A DNA stretch of 64,000 nt from an uncultured Lachnospiraceae bacterium (GCA_910578345.1 CAJTRA010000012.1:1-64000), one strand, 5' to 3'. Positions 51,806 through 60,807 are shown, counted from the stretch's first letter. Translations and numbers: made by a program. The notes: a model not told the origin generated them from the sequence alone.

Positions 51806-52813
51806 ATGAAAACAGATAAATCAGATATTTTGACATTACTCAGGAACAGTGAAGATTACCTGTCAGGACAGCAGCTCTGCGACCGCTTCGGCGTCACGAG
51901 AACAGCAGTCTGGAAGGTTATCAAACAGCTGAAAGAAGAAGGGTATCGGATCGAGTCTGTCTCCGGCAGAGGATACCGGCTGGTGGAAGGGCCTGCGGAC
52001 CGGATGTCTGCCAGTGAGATCGCCAGCAGACGACAGACTGAGTGGGCGGGCCGGAAGCTGTATTATCTGGATGCCACAGGTTCAACGAATACAGATGCAA
52101 AACGCCTGGGAGAAGAAGGGGAACCTCATGGAACCGTAGTAGTGGCAGATGTGCAGACGGCCGGGAAAGGACGCAGAGGCCGAAGCTGGCAGACACTGCC
52201 TGGGACAGCGCTTTCCTTTACCCTTCTGCTGCGGCCGGATTTCGCACCGGATAAGGCCTCTATGATCACGCTGGTCATGGCGCTGAGCGTGGCGGAGGCA
52301 GTGGAAGAGGTTAGCGGCACGTCGGCCGGGATCAAGTGGCCGAATGATATTGTGATGAACCGCAAGAAAATATGCGGTATGCTGACGGAGATGACGATGA
52401 CACCGGAGATGGATGAGATCCAGTATGTTGTGGTGGGGGCAGGCATCAATGTCAATAATGCGAGCGCGGAGGAGTTTCAGGAAGAAGTGCGCAGCGTGGC
52501 TACCTCTTTACGGATGGAGACGGGACGGCAGTATAACAGGGCGGCGCTTTTGAATCAGACGCTTATGCGGTTTGAGGATAACTACGCGACATTTCTAAAG
52601 ACGCTTGATCTGTCCGGCTTGAGGGAGCGCTATGAGAAACATCTGCTCAATCAGGGCAGCCAGGTCAGAGTGCTGGATCCTGCCGGTGAATATGTGGGAG
52701 TGGCAGAGGGAATCGACCTGAAGGGGGAACTGATCGTCGTGAGAGAAAATGGGGAGAAAACGCCAGTCTATGCCGGTGAAGTATCGGTACGGGGACTGTA
52801 TGGGTATGTGTGA
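51806..52813 (+). CDS. birA: Bifunctional biotin ligase / biotin operon repressor
   Basis: Attaches biotin to carboxylase subunits and, with its DNA-binding domain, represses biotin genes. 335 residues. The N-terminal winged helix (about 1-62: YLSGQQLCDRFGVTRTAVWK) is joined to the ligase domain with ATP/biotin loop GKGRRGRSW (120-128), SFTLLLRP and KWPNDIV. A C-terminal SH3-like domain completes it. The stop codon overlaps the next gene's start (TGATG), so they are coupled. It lies 42 bases after the ornithine carbamoyltransferase gene. Confidence 0.95.
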   Translation: MKTDKSDILTLLRNSEDYLSGQQLCDRFGVTRTAVWKVIKQLKEEGYRIESVSGRGYRLVEGPADRMSASEIASRRQTEWAGRKLYYLDATGSTNTDAKRLGEEGEPHGTVVVADVQTAGKGRRGRSWQTLPGTALSFTLLLRPDFAPDKASMITLVMALSVAEAVEEVSGTSAGIKWPNDIVMNRKKICGMLTEMTMTPEMDEIQYVVVGAGINVNNASAEEFQEEVRSVATSLRMETGRQYNRAALLNQTLMRFEDNYATFLKTLDLSGLRERYEKHLLNQGSQVRVLDPAGEYVGVAEGIDLKGELIVVRENGEKTPVYAGEVSVRGLYGYV

Positions 52814-53154
52814 TGAATGATAAGAGGATTGTGCTGTGCGGGGCAAATGCCTACGAGCAGAAATACTATTTCAATGAAAAGTTTGCAGGGATTCCGGAAT
52901 CGATCAAAGAGGAGCTTCGGGTGATCTGCGTCCTGTTCACAGAAGAAGTGGGCGGCATCTTTACCATTGTTTTTGAGGAGGACGGTATGATCGTATTGGA
53001 GACGGATGCGGAGGAGGACGATCTGCTTTACGACGAGATCGGCAGCGGCCTGCTGGTGGGAGAAGTGCGCAGGAACAGACAGGAACTGTTAGAGTCGCTG
53101 CAGTTATATTACAGAGTATTCATTCTACAGGATAAGACGGCGCTGGAAGAGTGA
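52813..53154 (+). CDS. Hypothetical protein, DUF6145-like
   Basis: 113 residues from ATG 52813, which overlaps the birA stop (TGATG); a GTG at 52810 is in frame but less likely. Acidic soluble protein with alternating strands (YEQKYYFNEKFAGIPESIKE, GGIFTIVFEEDGMIVLET, EEDDLLYDEIGSGLLVGE). I recall a similar small protein next to birA in Lachnospiraceae, listed as DUF6145. No catalytic motif. It is coupled to birA and followed 28 bases later by dusB. Confidence 0.75.
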   Translation: MNDKRIVLCGANAYEQKYYFNEKFAGIPESIKEELRVICVLFTEEVGGIFTIVFEEDGMIVLETDAEEDDLLYDEIGSGLLVGEVRRNRQELLESLQLYYRVFILQDKTALEE

Positions 53155-53181
53155 CTTTGGAGAGAAAGGCATAATAGCACA

Positions 53182-54153
53182 ATGGGAGAATTATTACACA
53201 AACTGACGATAGGCAATGTCACGTTAGGCAATAATATCATACTGGCACCGATGGCAGGCGTAACAGACCTGCCTTTTCGTTTGCTGTGCAGGAAACAGGG
53301 GGCGGGTTTGTGCTGTATGGAGATGGTGAGTGCAAAGGCGATTCTTTATAAAAACAGAAATACAGAAAGTCTGTTGGAGATCCATCCACAGGAAGGGCCG
53401 GTTTCCCTGCAGCTATTTGGTTCTGACCCGAAGATCTTAAGCGAGATGGCGAAACAGATCGAGGAGAGACCTTTTGCCATTCTGGATATCAATATGGGAT
53501 GTCCTGTACCGAAGGTGGTGGGAAACGGAGAAGGTTCTGCACTGATGAAGCAGCCGAAACTGGTGGAGGAGATCGTGAGCGCTGTGGTGAAAGCGGTCCA
53601 TAAGCCTGTGACAGTCAAGATCCGCAAGGGATTTGACGATGCGCATGTCAATGCGGTAGAGATTGCCCACATAGCGGAAGCCTGCGGAGCCGCGGCTGTG
53701 ATGGTGCATGGCCGGACGAGAGAGCAGTATTATGCGGGCGAGGCCGATTGGGAGATCATTGCCAGGGTGAAAGAACGGCTGTCAATCCCTGTGATTGGAA
53801 ATGGAGATATCATAGACGGACCCAGTGCAGAAGCAGTCTTAAAACAGACGGGATGTGACGGTGTCATGGTTGGCCGGGCGGCAAGAGGAAATCCCTGGAT
53901 CTTCCGGCAGATCGAGGCCTATCTGTGGGACGGTACGGTACTGTCAAGACCAGACAGGGAAGTGATCAAAGAAATGATCCTGCACCATGCGCAGTTACAG
54001 CTTGCCTGTAAGGGAGAATACACAGGAATCCGGGAGATGCGCAAGCATGTCTCCTGGTATACCATCGGCATGCCTGGTTCCGCCAGACTGCGGCAGAGCA
54101 TCAACATGGTGGAGAGCTTTGAGGAACTTAATGAGCTGGTGGAACGGATGTGA
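53182..54153 (+). CDS. dusB: tRNA-dihydrouridine synthase B
   Basis: FMN-dependent reduction of uridines in tRNA. 323 residues. Landmarks: GNNIILAPMAGVTDLPFRLL, SVSLQLFGSDP-like (PVSLQLFGSD), the active-site loop DINMGCPVPKVVGNGEGSAL, MVHGRTREQYY, GNGDIIDG and a closing HVSWYTIGMPGSARLRQ. This is the DusB type normally found near greA and lysS in Firmicutes, as it is here. The ribosome site is weak (AGAAAGG 13 bases before ATG), consistent with coupling to the upstream gene. Confidence 0.95.
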   Translation: MGELLHKLTIGNVTLGNNIILAPMAGVTDLPFRLLCRKQGAGLCCMEMVSAKAILYKNRNTESLLEIHPQEGPVSLQLFGSDPKILSEMAKQIEERPFAILDINMGCPVPKVVGNGEGSALMKQPKLVEEIVSAVVKAVHKPVTVKIRKGFDDAHVNAVEIAHIAEACGAAAVMVHGRTREQYYAGEADWEIIARVKERLSIPVIGNGDIIDGPSAEAVLKQTGCDGVMVGRAARGNPWIFRQIEAYLWDGTVLSRPDREVIKEMILHHAQLQLACKGEYTGIREMRKHVSWYTIGMPGSARLRQSINMVESFEELNELVERM

Positions 54154-54200
54154 GAAAAGCAAACGGGTATTTTGCATAAAATTTGTGCATATACTGAGGT

Positions 54201-55007
54201 ATGGAACAGGAGACGATTGTTTATTATTACCCAATGCCGGAGGATACGGCCAGATCAGATCATAGACATGCTGCCAGACGACACTGGTTTGCGGATGTTG
54301 TGCTTCCGTCCAGAATGGCGGTGAAGCAGGAAGCATTCTGTGTCCTGGGATGCGGGATTCCGCCTTATTATTACCGCCGCAGGCCTTGGAAAGCGCAGAC
54401 GCTTTCTGCGGCCATGGAGACGGTGCTTGGTGTGGCCGAAGGTATGACGGATACTTATGTGCATCCGGCGGTCCAGGCGCTTCTGACAAAGGAGTACTGT
54501 GACAGGTGGCTGCCGCGCACAGGTACGATCCAGATGTTAGGAAAGCACCTGCTTGCGGAGTATGCGAAAGAGAAGCTTATGCATAATGGTATGGTGACAG
54601 TGCTTCTGGGGCATCCTGCTGATACGGACCGCCAGATGGAGATGACGTGGGAATTGTTGAAACCCTATTTGTCCAGAGTCAATCGGATGCAGATTTACTA
54701 TGAGGAAATCGCCGGAGTGGATATCCAGGAGGAGTTACAGGAATATTTGGAAACTTATTATTATGAATACGGCCTTGTGCCGCAGTTTTGTAAACGCAGG
54801 GAGAAATGCGGCGGCGTGATTTTAGACTATTGCGAACGGTTTCAATATCCGAAGATCATACCAGAGGGATGTGTCTATATCGACCTGACATCTGCCGGCG
54901 CAAAGGAGCAGATCTGCAAGAGAAAAGGCCTGTCGATTCCGTATGTATCACCGTTGAAATATCTTGACACTGTGGTAAAAAATAGTTATGATAGAAAAGT
55001 TATATAG
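54201..55007 (+). CDS. Hypothetical protein of the dusB-greA interval
   Basis: 268 residues, soluble, rich in Tyr, His, Cys and Arg. No signal peptide or membrane helix. The segment GIPPYYYRRRPWKAQTL and the C-terminal CKRREKCGGVILDYCERF with GCVYIDLTSAGAKEQI are distinctive. I recall similar proteins beside dusB and greA in Lachnospiraceae but know of no function. The C-terminal part resembles a Rossmann-like strand-helix pattern. It begins 47 bases after dusB; the purine-rich GGTATGGAACAGG region around its start gives only a weak site, so the start is uncertain. Confidence 0.65.
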   Translation: MEQETIVYYYPMPEDTARSDHRHAARRHWFADVVLPSRMAVKQEAFCVLGCGIPPYYYRRRPWKAQTLSAAMETVLGVAEGMTDTYVHPAVQALLTKEYCDRWLPRTGTIQMLGKHLLAEYAKEKLMHNGMVTVLLGHPADTDRQMEMTWELLKPYLSRVNRMQIYYEEIAGVDIQEELQEYLETYYYEYGLVPQFCKRREKCGGVILDYCERFQYPKIIPEGCVYIDLTSAGAKEQICKRKGLSIPYVSPLKYLDTVVKNSYDRKVI

Positions 55008-55094
55008 CGGCATTCTGGAGGCCGCGGCGGCAGATTGAAAAGAACATTATAAGGAAGACATAATCAGTATTATAGAGAGAAAGGGAGCAATATC

Positions 55095-55577
55095 ATGCAG
55101 GAGAAGAAAAATATCTTGACTTATGAGGGACTTAGAAAGTATGAGGATGAACTGCACGATCTGAAGGTGGTCAAGCGCAAAGAAGTGGCGGAGAAGATCA
55201 AGGAAGCGAGAGAGCAGGGCGACTTGTCTGAGAATGCCGAGTATGATGCTGCCAAGGATGAGCAGCGTGATATTGAGGCGAGGATCGAAGAATTAGAGAA
55301 GATATTGAAGAACGCGGAAGTAGTCGTGGAAGATGAAGTGGATCTGGACAAGATCAATATCGGATGTCTGGTGAAGATACTGGATATGGAATTCAATGAG
55401 GAACTTGAGTATAAGATTGTAGGTTCCACAGAGGCAAACAGCCTGAAAGGCAAGATCTCCAATGAATCCCCTGTCGGCAAAGCGCTGATCGGATGCAAAG
55501 TCGGCGATCTGGTGGAAGTGGAGACACAGGCAGGCATGATCAAATATAAGGTGTTAGAGATCCAGCGGTCGAACTAA
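55095..55577 (+). CDS. greA: Transcription elongation factor GreA
   Basis: Rescues backtracked RNA polymerase by stimulating transcript cleavage. 160 residues. The N-terminal coiled-coil hairpin carries the acidic tip GDLSENAEYDAAKDEQRDI (Asp43, Glu46). The C-terminal FKBP-like domain ends SPVGKALIGCKVGDLVEVET. AGAAAGGGAGC precedes the ATG. It is followed 26 bases later by lysS, a standard Firmicute pairing. Confidence 0.97.
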   Translation: MQEKKNILTYEGLRKYEDELHDLKVVKRKEVAEKIKEAREQGDLSENAEYDAAKDEQRDIEARIEELEKILKNAEVVVEDEVDLDKINIGCLVKILDMEFNEELEYKIVGSTEANSLKGKISNESPVGKALIGCKVGDLVEVETQAGMIKYKVLEIQRSN

Positions 55578-55603
55578 GGAACAGAAGAATGGTGGAGGTC
55601 AAT

Positions 55604-57739
55604 ATGGCAGAAGTACAGAATCAGGATATTAACCAGCTTTTGAAAGTAAGAAGAGAGAAGCTGGCAGCGCTGCAGGCTGATGGCAAAGATCCTTTTCAGA
55701 TCACGAAATACAATGTGACCCATCACAGCCAGGAGATCAAGGATCGTTTCGAAGAGCTGGAGGGGCAGCAGGTATCGGTTGCCGGCAGAATCATGTCCAA
55801 ACGGATCATGGGCAAGGCATCTTTTTGCAATGTGCAGGATCTGCAGGGCGATATCCAGTCCTATGTGGCCAGAGACAGTATTGGAGAGGAATCCTATGCG
55901 GACTTTAAGAAATATGATGTGGGAGACATTGTAGGAATAGAAGGAGAAGTATTCAGGACCAAGACAGGCGAGATGTCCATTCATGCGGCTAAAGTGACAC
56001 TCCTGTCAAAAAGTCTCCAGATCCTGCCGGAGAAATATCATGGGCTGGTCAATACGGATATCCGCTACCGTCAAAGATACACGGATCTGATCATGAATGA
56101 GGATGTGAAGAAAACTTTCGTAGCCCGTTCCCGGATCATCAGTGCGATCAGACGTTATCTGGATGGACAGGGTTTTCTGGAAGTGGAGACGCCCATGCTT
56201 GTATCCAATGCGGGCGGCGCGGCGGCAAGACCGTTTGAGACTCATTACAATGCGCTGGATGAGGATGTGAAACTGCGCATTTCTCTGGAGCTGTATCTGA
56301 AACGGCTGATCGTGGGCGGCATGGAGAGAGTCTACGAGATCGGACGGGTATTCCGCAATGAGGGATTGGATGCCAGACATAATCCGGAGTTTACGCTGAT
56401 GGAGCTGTACCAGGCTTATACAGATTATTATGGCATGATGGAACTGACGGAAAATATGTTCCGTCATGTGGCAAAAGAAGTGTGCGGCACAACCACGGTT
56501 CCCTACGGCGAGGCGATGATCGATCTGGGCAGGCCTTTTGAGCGGATGACGATGGTAGAAGCTGTCCGGAAATACGCAGGAGTGGATTTCGATGCGGTGG
56601 AGGATACCGCAGCAGCGAAGAGGCTTGCAGATGAAAAGGGAATTCATTATGAGGACAGGCATAAGAAGGGTGATATCCTAAATCTGTTCTTCGAGGAGTA
56701 TGTGGAGGAGCATTTGGTGCAGCCCACTTTTATCATGGATCACCCGATCGAAATCTCGCCGTTGACGAAGAAGAAACCGGACAAGCCGGATTATGTGGAA
56801 CGTTTCGAGCTGTTCATCACAGGGCGGGAAATGTGTAACGCCTATTCAGAGTTAAATGATCCGATCGACCAGAGAGAACGTTTCCGTGCGCAGGAAGAGG
56901 CACTGGCGGCAGGGGATGAGGAAGCCAACACGACCGATGAAGATTTCATGAATGCGCTGGAGATCGGCATGCCGCCTACAGGCGGGAGCGGATATGGGAT
57001 TGACAGGCTGGTAATGCTGCTCACGAATTCGCCGGCGATCAGAGATGTCTTACTCTTCCCGACAATGAAGAGTCTGGACAAGGGACAGGAGAAGAAGACG
57101 GCTGACCGGGAGAAGCATGAGGCGAAAACAGCCAGCCAGGGGCAGTCAGCGAAGCAGAGCAGTATCACGAGAGAACAGGCGTGGGATCTTTTAAAGAAAT
57201 ATAATAAGGAGCCGTTTCACCTTCAGCATGGACTGACGGTGGAAGGGGTGATGCGCTGGTTTGCGAAAGAATTAGGCTATGGGGCGGAAGAAGAGTTCTG
57301 GGGGATCACCGGACTTCTGCATGATATTGACTTTGAGCTGTACCCGGAGGAGCACTGTAAGAAAGCGCCGGAACTTCTGCGAGAGGCTGGCGTGAGTGAG
57401 GACATGATCTATGCGGTCTGCTCCCATGGTTACGGCATGTGCAGCGAGGAAGAGCCGAAGCATACGATGGAGAAAGTACTCTTTGCGGCCGACGAGCTGA
57501 CAGGTCTGATCTGGTCCTGCGCCCTGATGCGCCCGTCCAAGAGTACGATGGATATGGAAGTCAAGAGCCTGAAGAAGAAGTTCAAGGATAAGAAGTTTGC
57601 GGCAGGCTGTTCCAGGGAGACGATCGCTGAGGGAGCAGAGCGTCTTGGCTGGGAGCTGGACGATCTTTTTGACAAGACGATCCAGGCGATGAGAAGCTGT
57701 GAGGCTGCTGTGGCAGAGGCAATGGCGCAGAACGCCTGA
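55604..57739 (+). CDS. lysS: Lysyl-tRNA synthetase fused to a C-terminal HD domain
   Basis: 711 residues from ATG 55604 (GGAGGTCAAT in front). Residues 1-about 490 are a complete class II LysRS: OB-fold anticodon domain (VSVAGRIMSKRIMGKASFC), motif 1 region GQGFLEVETPML, motif 2 YEIGRVFRNEGLDARHNPEF, and motif 3 GSGYGIDRLVMLL ending LFPTMKSL. A 30-residue charged linker (KKTADREKHEAKTASQG) leads to about 525-711, an HD phosphohydrolase-like domain. Metal ligands are HLQHGLTVEG, LLHDIDFEL (His-Asp), CSHGYGM and FAADELTGLI. A typical LysRS is about 500 residues and has no such domain. The HD part may hydrolyse a nucleotide or be regulatory. Confidence 0.94.
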   Translation: MAEVQNQDINQLLKVRREKLAALQADGKDPFQITKYNVTHHSQEIKDRFEELEGQQVSVAGRIMSKRIMGKASFCNVQDLQGDIQSYVARDSIGEESYADFKKYDVGDIVGIEGEVFRTKTGEMSIHAAKVTLLSKSLQILPEKYHGLVNTDIRYRQRYTDLIMNEDVKKTFVARSRIISAIRRYLDGQGFLEVETPMLVSNAGGAAARPFETHYNALDEDVKLRISLELYLKRLIVGGMERVYEIGRVFRNEGLDARHNPEFTLMELYQAYTDYYGMMELTENMFRHVAKEVCGTTTVPYGEAMIDLGRPFERMTMVEAVRKYAGVDFDAVEDTAAAKRLADEKGIHYEDRHKKGDILNLFFEEYVEEHLVQPTFIMDHPIEISPLTKKKPDKPDYVERFELFITGREMCNAYSELNDPIDQRERFRAQEEALAAGDEEANTTDEDFMNALEIGMPPTGGSGYGIDRLVMLLTNSPAIRDVLLFPTMKSLDKGQEKKTADREKHEAKTASQGQSAKQSSITREQAWDLLKKYNKEPFHLQHGLTVEGVMRWFAKELGYGAEEEFWGITGLLHDIDFELYPEEHCKKAPELLREAGVSEDMIYAVCSHGYGMCSEEEPKHTMEKVLFAADELTGLIWSCALMRPSKSTMDMEVKSLKKKFKDKKFAAGCSRETIAEGAERLGWELDDLFDKTIQAMRSCEAAVAEAMAQNA

Positions 57740-57763
57740 GACAGATGATAGGATGACAGCAAG

Positions 57764-57806
57764 ATGCTGTATGGAGGATGAAAAATCTTCTATGCAGCAT
57801 TTTTTG
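57764..57806 (+). terminator. Terminator after lysS
   Basis: ATGCTGTATGGAGGAT (57764-57779) pairs with ATCTTCTATGCAGCAT (57785-57800) with a few G-U pairs, followed by TTTTTT. Confidence 0.85.
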
Positions 57807-57815
57807 TGTTATAAT
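57807..57815 (+). promoter_or_regulatory. Extended -10 promoter of the three-gene cassette
   Basis: TGTTATAAT: TG, one base, then perfect TATAAT (57810-57815). It lies immediately behind the lysS terminator, so the cassette is an independent unit. The -35 box is poor (CTTCTA at 57787). The same TTTGTGTTATAAT string occurs at 641-653. Confidence 0.65.
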
Positions 57816-57846
57816 ACTGCAAAGAGGAAAAAGATAGGAGGATCCT

Positions 57847-58614
57847 ATGAAAAAGTTCAAAACAAATTTTTCGAAGGAAGAACTGCATGCGGCGCTGCAC
57901 GCAAACGATAAGGAAGCGGCTGTATTGATCGAAGATGAGGATGAATGGGTAAAATTTAAGGACAAGTTTGAAGCTTTTCTGAAGAAAGCGGAAAAGATTC
58001 CTGTACTAGGAGGACTGATCGATGACATTGTGTGTATGGTGTCGTTGGTGGATTCCTATGTCAGAAGGGAATACAGGAATATCCCGACGGCTGCCATCCT
58101 GTCGATCGCGGCGGCTTTGGTCTATCTTTTGAGCCCGATTGATCTGATTCCGGATGCGATACCGGTCATAGGGTATTTAGATGATGCGTCGGTGGTTCTG
58201 TTACTCCTTGGTTTTGGAATAGATCAAGAGCTTGACAAGTATCGTGAATGGCAGGAACAGAACCGGAAAAGCGCGCTTATTGCCTTCGAGCAATTGTTGG
58301 CGGAGGAGCTGGCGCAGGTCATTGGAGAGAACTATCTGGCGGCAGTGATCGTCGATGACGATGCCATGAAGATGCTGGTCACGGAAGAGCGGGACAGTGA
58401 GCCGCCCATTGCCTGCTCTGTGAAAATGGTCAAAGTTCCTCTAAAGGCGCTGGCGGAGTATGATGCGACAGAACAGGGAGAGATCGCAGAAGTCTTGAAT
58501 GAGACGGTCAAGGCGGATTGCATTTATTGGACGAAACAGGCAGAGAGACGGGTTTACAGCGAGCCTGATTTTGAGGAGAAGTGGGATGATTATATGATTG
58601 AGGAGGGATCATGA
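57847..58614 (+). CDS. DUF1232 (YkvA-like) membrane-associated protein
   Basis: 255 residues; AGGAGGATCCT precedes the ATG. The N-terminal part (1-60) is charged. The DUF1232 domain lies at about 65-120: RREYRNIPTAAILSIAAALV, YLLSPIDLIPDAIPVIGYLDD (the family signature SPIDLIPD.IPxxGxxDD), then VVLLLLGFG. Two hydrophobic helices give membrane association. A C-terminal region of about 130 residues (LIAFEQLLAEELAQVIG onward) has no recognisable fold. First gene of a cassette with its own promoter; its stop overlaps the next start by 4 bases. Function of DUF1232 is unknown. Confidence 0.82.
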   Translation: MKKFKTNFSKEELHAALHANDKEAAVLIEDEDEWVKFKDKFEAFLKKAEKIPVLGGLIDDIVCMVSLVDSYVRREYRNIPTAAILSIAAALVYLLSPIDLIPDAIPVIGYLDDASVVLLLLGFGIDQELDKYREWQEQNRKSALIAFEQLLAEELAQVIGENYLAAVIVDDDAMKMLVTEERDSEPPIACSVKMVKVPLKALAEYDATEQGEIAEVLNETVKADCIYWTKQAERRVYSEPDFEEKWDDYMIEEGS

Positions 58615-60500
58615 TGGATCAGTCTGTTGAGAAATTGATTGAAGGATTGGCAGGATCTCCGACAGAGCTGTCTGACCGAAATAAGAAGAGGCTGTATGAG
58701 TCGCTTCCGGTTCCGAATGATTTTACCATTTTATGGGCGGATATCAATTCCTTTGGGGCATATCCTTCAGGAATCGTACTGACGAATAAGGGCATTATAT
58801 GCAAGGCGCCCAGACCGGATAGCAAGGAGGAAAATGAGAAAGCGTATCAGATTCCTTACCAGATCATTTTGTGGGAATATTTTGACCCGTCAGATTTTAT
58901 ATGGGAAGAGAGACAAGAGGGGAGCGGCTATGTCTTAAAAAGAGACAAGCAGGTGATCGCGGTATTCCAGGATACGTCTTTGGCCGTTTTTTTCGAGAAG
59001 TATGAAAAGAAACTCAGGGCGGAGGAAGAACTGGCCAATGCATTAGTCGATGGGGCGGTGGTCAGCGAACTGGAAACACTCAATATGGAGATGGCGGCAT
59101 TCCATGCGGCCTATGGCAAAGACCAGTCAAACACGGGACATGGGATCTATGCGGAAGAGGCAGGCGCCATGCTGGATCAGCTTGGCGGGGAGAAAGTGAC
59201 GGTCGTCGGGAGAAACAATGCGAAGAATGGACCTGATAAGCTGGTCAATGGCAGACCAGTTCAGTGTAAATTCAATAATACGGCCAATTCGAGCATCCAG
59301 GCATGTTTTAAGAAAAACCCCCAGACGGGACAGATGGAGTATCGTTACTACGATATTAAGAGTGGACAGCCGATGATGGTTGAGGTGCCGGCGGACCAAT
59401 ATGAAAAAGCAGTCGAGGCGATGCGCAGAAGGATTGCAAAGGGACAGGTGCCGGGCGTCACAGATCCGGATCAGGCGGCCAATCTGGTGAGAAAGAGCCG
59501 GCTGACCTACGCACAGGCAAGAAATCTTGCAAAGGCGGGTACTTTTGAGTCGCTTACTTTTGATGCGGCGACAGGTGTGATCAACTGTTCCTTTGCGGCT
59601 GGGGTCTCTTCTTTAGTGTCTTTTGGCCTTAATTTTTGGAAGACAAAAGATTTGAAGAGCGCGCGAGACGCGGCGATCGATACGGCGATCAATGTTTTTG
59701 GGCCGTCGCTTGCGGCGAATATTCTGGCCAACCAGATCGCCAGAACCGGACTGAACAAGGCTTTGATTCCTATGTCCAATAAGATCGTGCAGAAGCTTGG
59801 TACGAAGATGGTGCAAAGACTCATCAACGCGAGACGGATCCTGCTCGGAAAGAAGAAAATCTATGGCAATGCGGCGAATAAGAGCCTGGCAAAGGCTTTG
59901 CGGGGAAATGTGATTGTTGAAGGTGTGACCTTTGTTGCATTCTCTGTTCCTGATACCTACCGGGTATCGATTGGAAAGATCAGCGGCGCACAATATACAA
60001 AGAATATGATATCAACGGCGGCTTCTTTTATGGGAGGCATTGCAGGAACCTACGGCGCCGGAGCGGCAGCAGGCGCCATAGGCGAGAAGATCGGCAGGAA
60101 GGTGAATAAGACAGTCGGTGCAGCCGTTGGCTTTGCCGCCGGTATGGGCGGCGGGACGCTTGCAGGATTTGCTGTCAATAAGTTAGCCGGTCTGTTTATG
60201 GAAGACGACTGTATCATTACGGCGAGACTGTTCAATGCGGCGGTCGCTAATCTGACGATAGAATATCTGATGAGCGAGGAAGAGATCGATAAGCTTGTGG
60301 CTAAGCTGGATGAAGACAGCAGGCAGATCAATAAGTTCCAGGTTAAGATGAGAACCCTGGAACATCAATATTATGATACACAGAAGTTTTTGCGGCCATA
60401 TTTTGAAAAGGCAGTCAGTGACAGAGTACGGATCTCGGAGAAAGAGGAGGAGAAAGCTTTCTCGTGGGATGCTTTATATGAGAATGCGGAGGTATCATGA
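58611..60500 (+). CDS. Large multidomain protein: PH-like region, PD-(D/E)xK-like motif, glycine-rich hydrophobic tail
   Basis: 629 residues; GAGGAGGGATC precedes ATG 58611, which overlaps the previous stop (ATGA). Residues about 35-132 alternate strands like a bacterial PH domain (GIVLTNKGIICKAP, IPYQIILWEYFDPSDF). About 175-235 reads HGIYAEEAGAMLD, VVGRNNAKNGPDK, NGRPVQCKF. Glu182, Asp209 and Gln218-x-Lys220 match the order of a PD-(D/E)xK nuclease core with Gln in place of Glu. About 255-315 is a conserved-looking block (PADQYEKAVEAMRRRIAKG, GVTDPDQAANLVRKSRLTY). About 320-530 is hydrophobic and Gly/Ala-rich with possible zipper helices (MGGIAGTYGAGAAAGAIGEK, GMGGGTLAGFAVNKLAGLF), then a charged helical tail. 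I have a memory of related uncharacterised proteins in other bacteria but cannot name a function. A membrane-bound nuclease or effector is the working guess. Confidence 0.72.
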   Translation: MMDQSVEKLIEGLAGSPTELSDRNKKRLYESLPVPNDFTILWADINSFGAYPSGIVLTNKGIICKAPRPDSKEENEKAYQIPYQIILWEYFDPSDFIWEERQEGSGYVLKRDKQVIAVFQDTSLAVFFEKYEKKLRAEEELANALVDGAVVSELETLNMEMAAFHAAYGKDQSNTGHGIYAEEAGAMLDQLGGEKVTVVGRNNAKNGPDKLVNGRPVQCKFNNTANSSIQACFKKNPQTGQMEYRYYDIKSGQPMMVEVPADQYEKAVEAMRRRIAKGQVPGVTDPDQAANLVRKSRLTYAQARNLAKAGTFESLTFDAATGVINCSFAAGVSSLVSFGLNFWKTKDLKSARDAAIDTAINVFGPSLAANILANQIARTGLNKALIPMSNKIVQKLGTKMVQRLINARRILLGKKKIYGNAANKSLAKALRGNVIVEGVTFVAFSVPDTYRVSIGKISGAQYTKNMISTAASFMGGIAGTYGAGAAAGAIGEKIGRKVNKTVGAAVGFAAGMGGGTLAGFAVNKLAGLFMEDDCIITARLFNAAVANLTIEYLMSEEEIDKLVAKLDEDSRQINKFQVKMRTLEHQYYDTQKFLRPYFEKAVSDRVRISEKEEEKAFSWDALYENAEVS

Positions 60501-60745
60501 TGAAATGTGCGTGCTGCGGAAGAAGGAAGAAATTAGGGGAATCCTTTGAAGACCTTGGGAAAGGCGGGGCAGTCTGTGTGGACTGTTCGGATCTTATGTA
60601 CCGGATCCATGACGCTTATGTTGAGAAAGAGGAAGAGGAATATGAACGGCAGGTGGAGGCCGTCTGTGCGTTTATCAAAAACGCAAAGGCGTCCGATGCC
60701 TTTGCAGTATGGTTTGAGAATGACTTTATGAAAAGAAACAGGTAA
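60497..60745 (+). CDS. Small zinc-ribbon protein of the cassette
   Basis: 82 residues; GGAGGTATC precedes ATG 60497, which overlaps the previous stop by 4 bases (ATGA). Two CxxC pairs, Cys4-x-x-Cys7 (KCACCG) and Cys27-x-x-Cys30 (VCVDC), 20 residues apart, form a likely zinc ribbon. The rest is an acidic helix (EKEEEEYERQVEAVCAFI). No known family recognised. Tight coupling to the large protein suggests a partner or regulator. The promoter of the esterase gene lies 34 bases after its stop. Confidence 0.78.
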   Translation: MMKCACCGRRKKLGESFEDLGKGGAVCVDCSDLMYRIHDAYVEKEEEEYERQVEAVCAFIKNAKASDAFAVWFENDFMKRNR

Positions 60746-60778
60746 TATTTTTCTCCTGAAAGGTAGTATTTTTGTAAA

Positions 60779-60807
60779 TTGACGCTGGCATGGCCTGCTG
60801 TTATAGT
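60779..60807 (+). promoter_or_regulatory. Promoter of the esterase gene
   Basis: TTGACG (60779-60784), 17-base spacer, TATAGT (60802-60807), 61 bases before the start codon. Confidence 0.75.
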
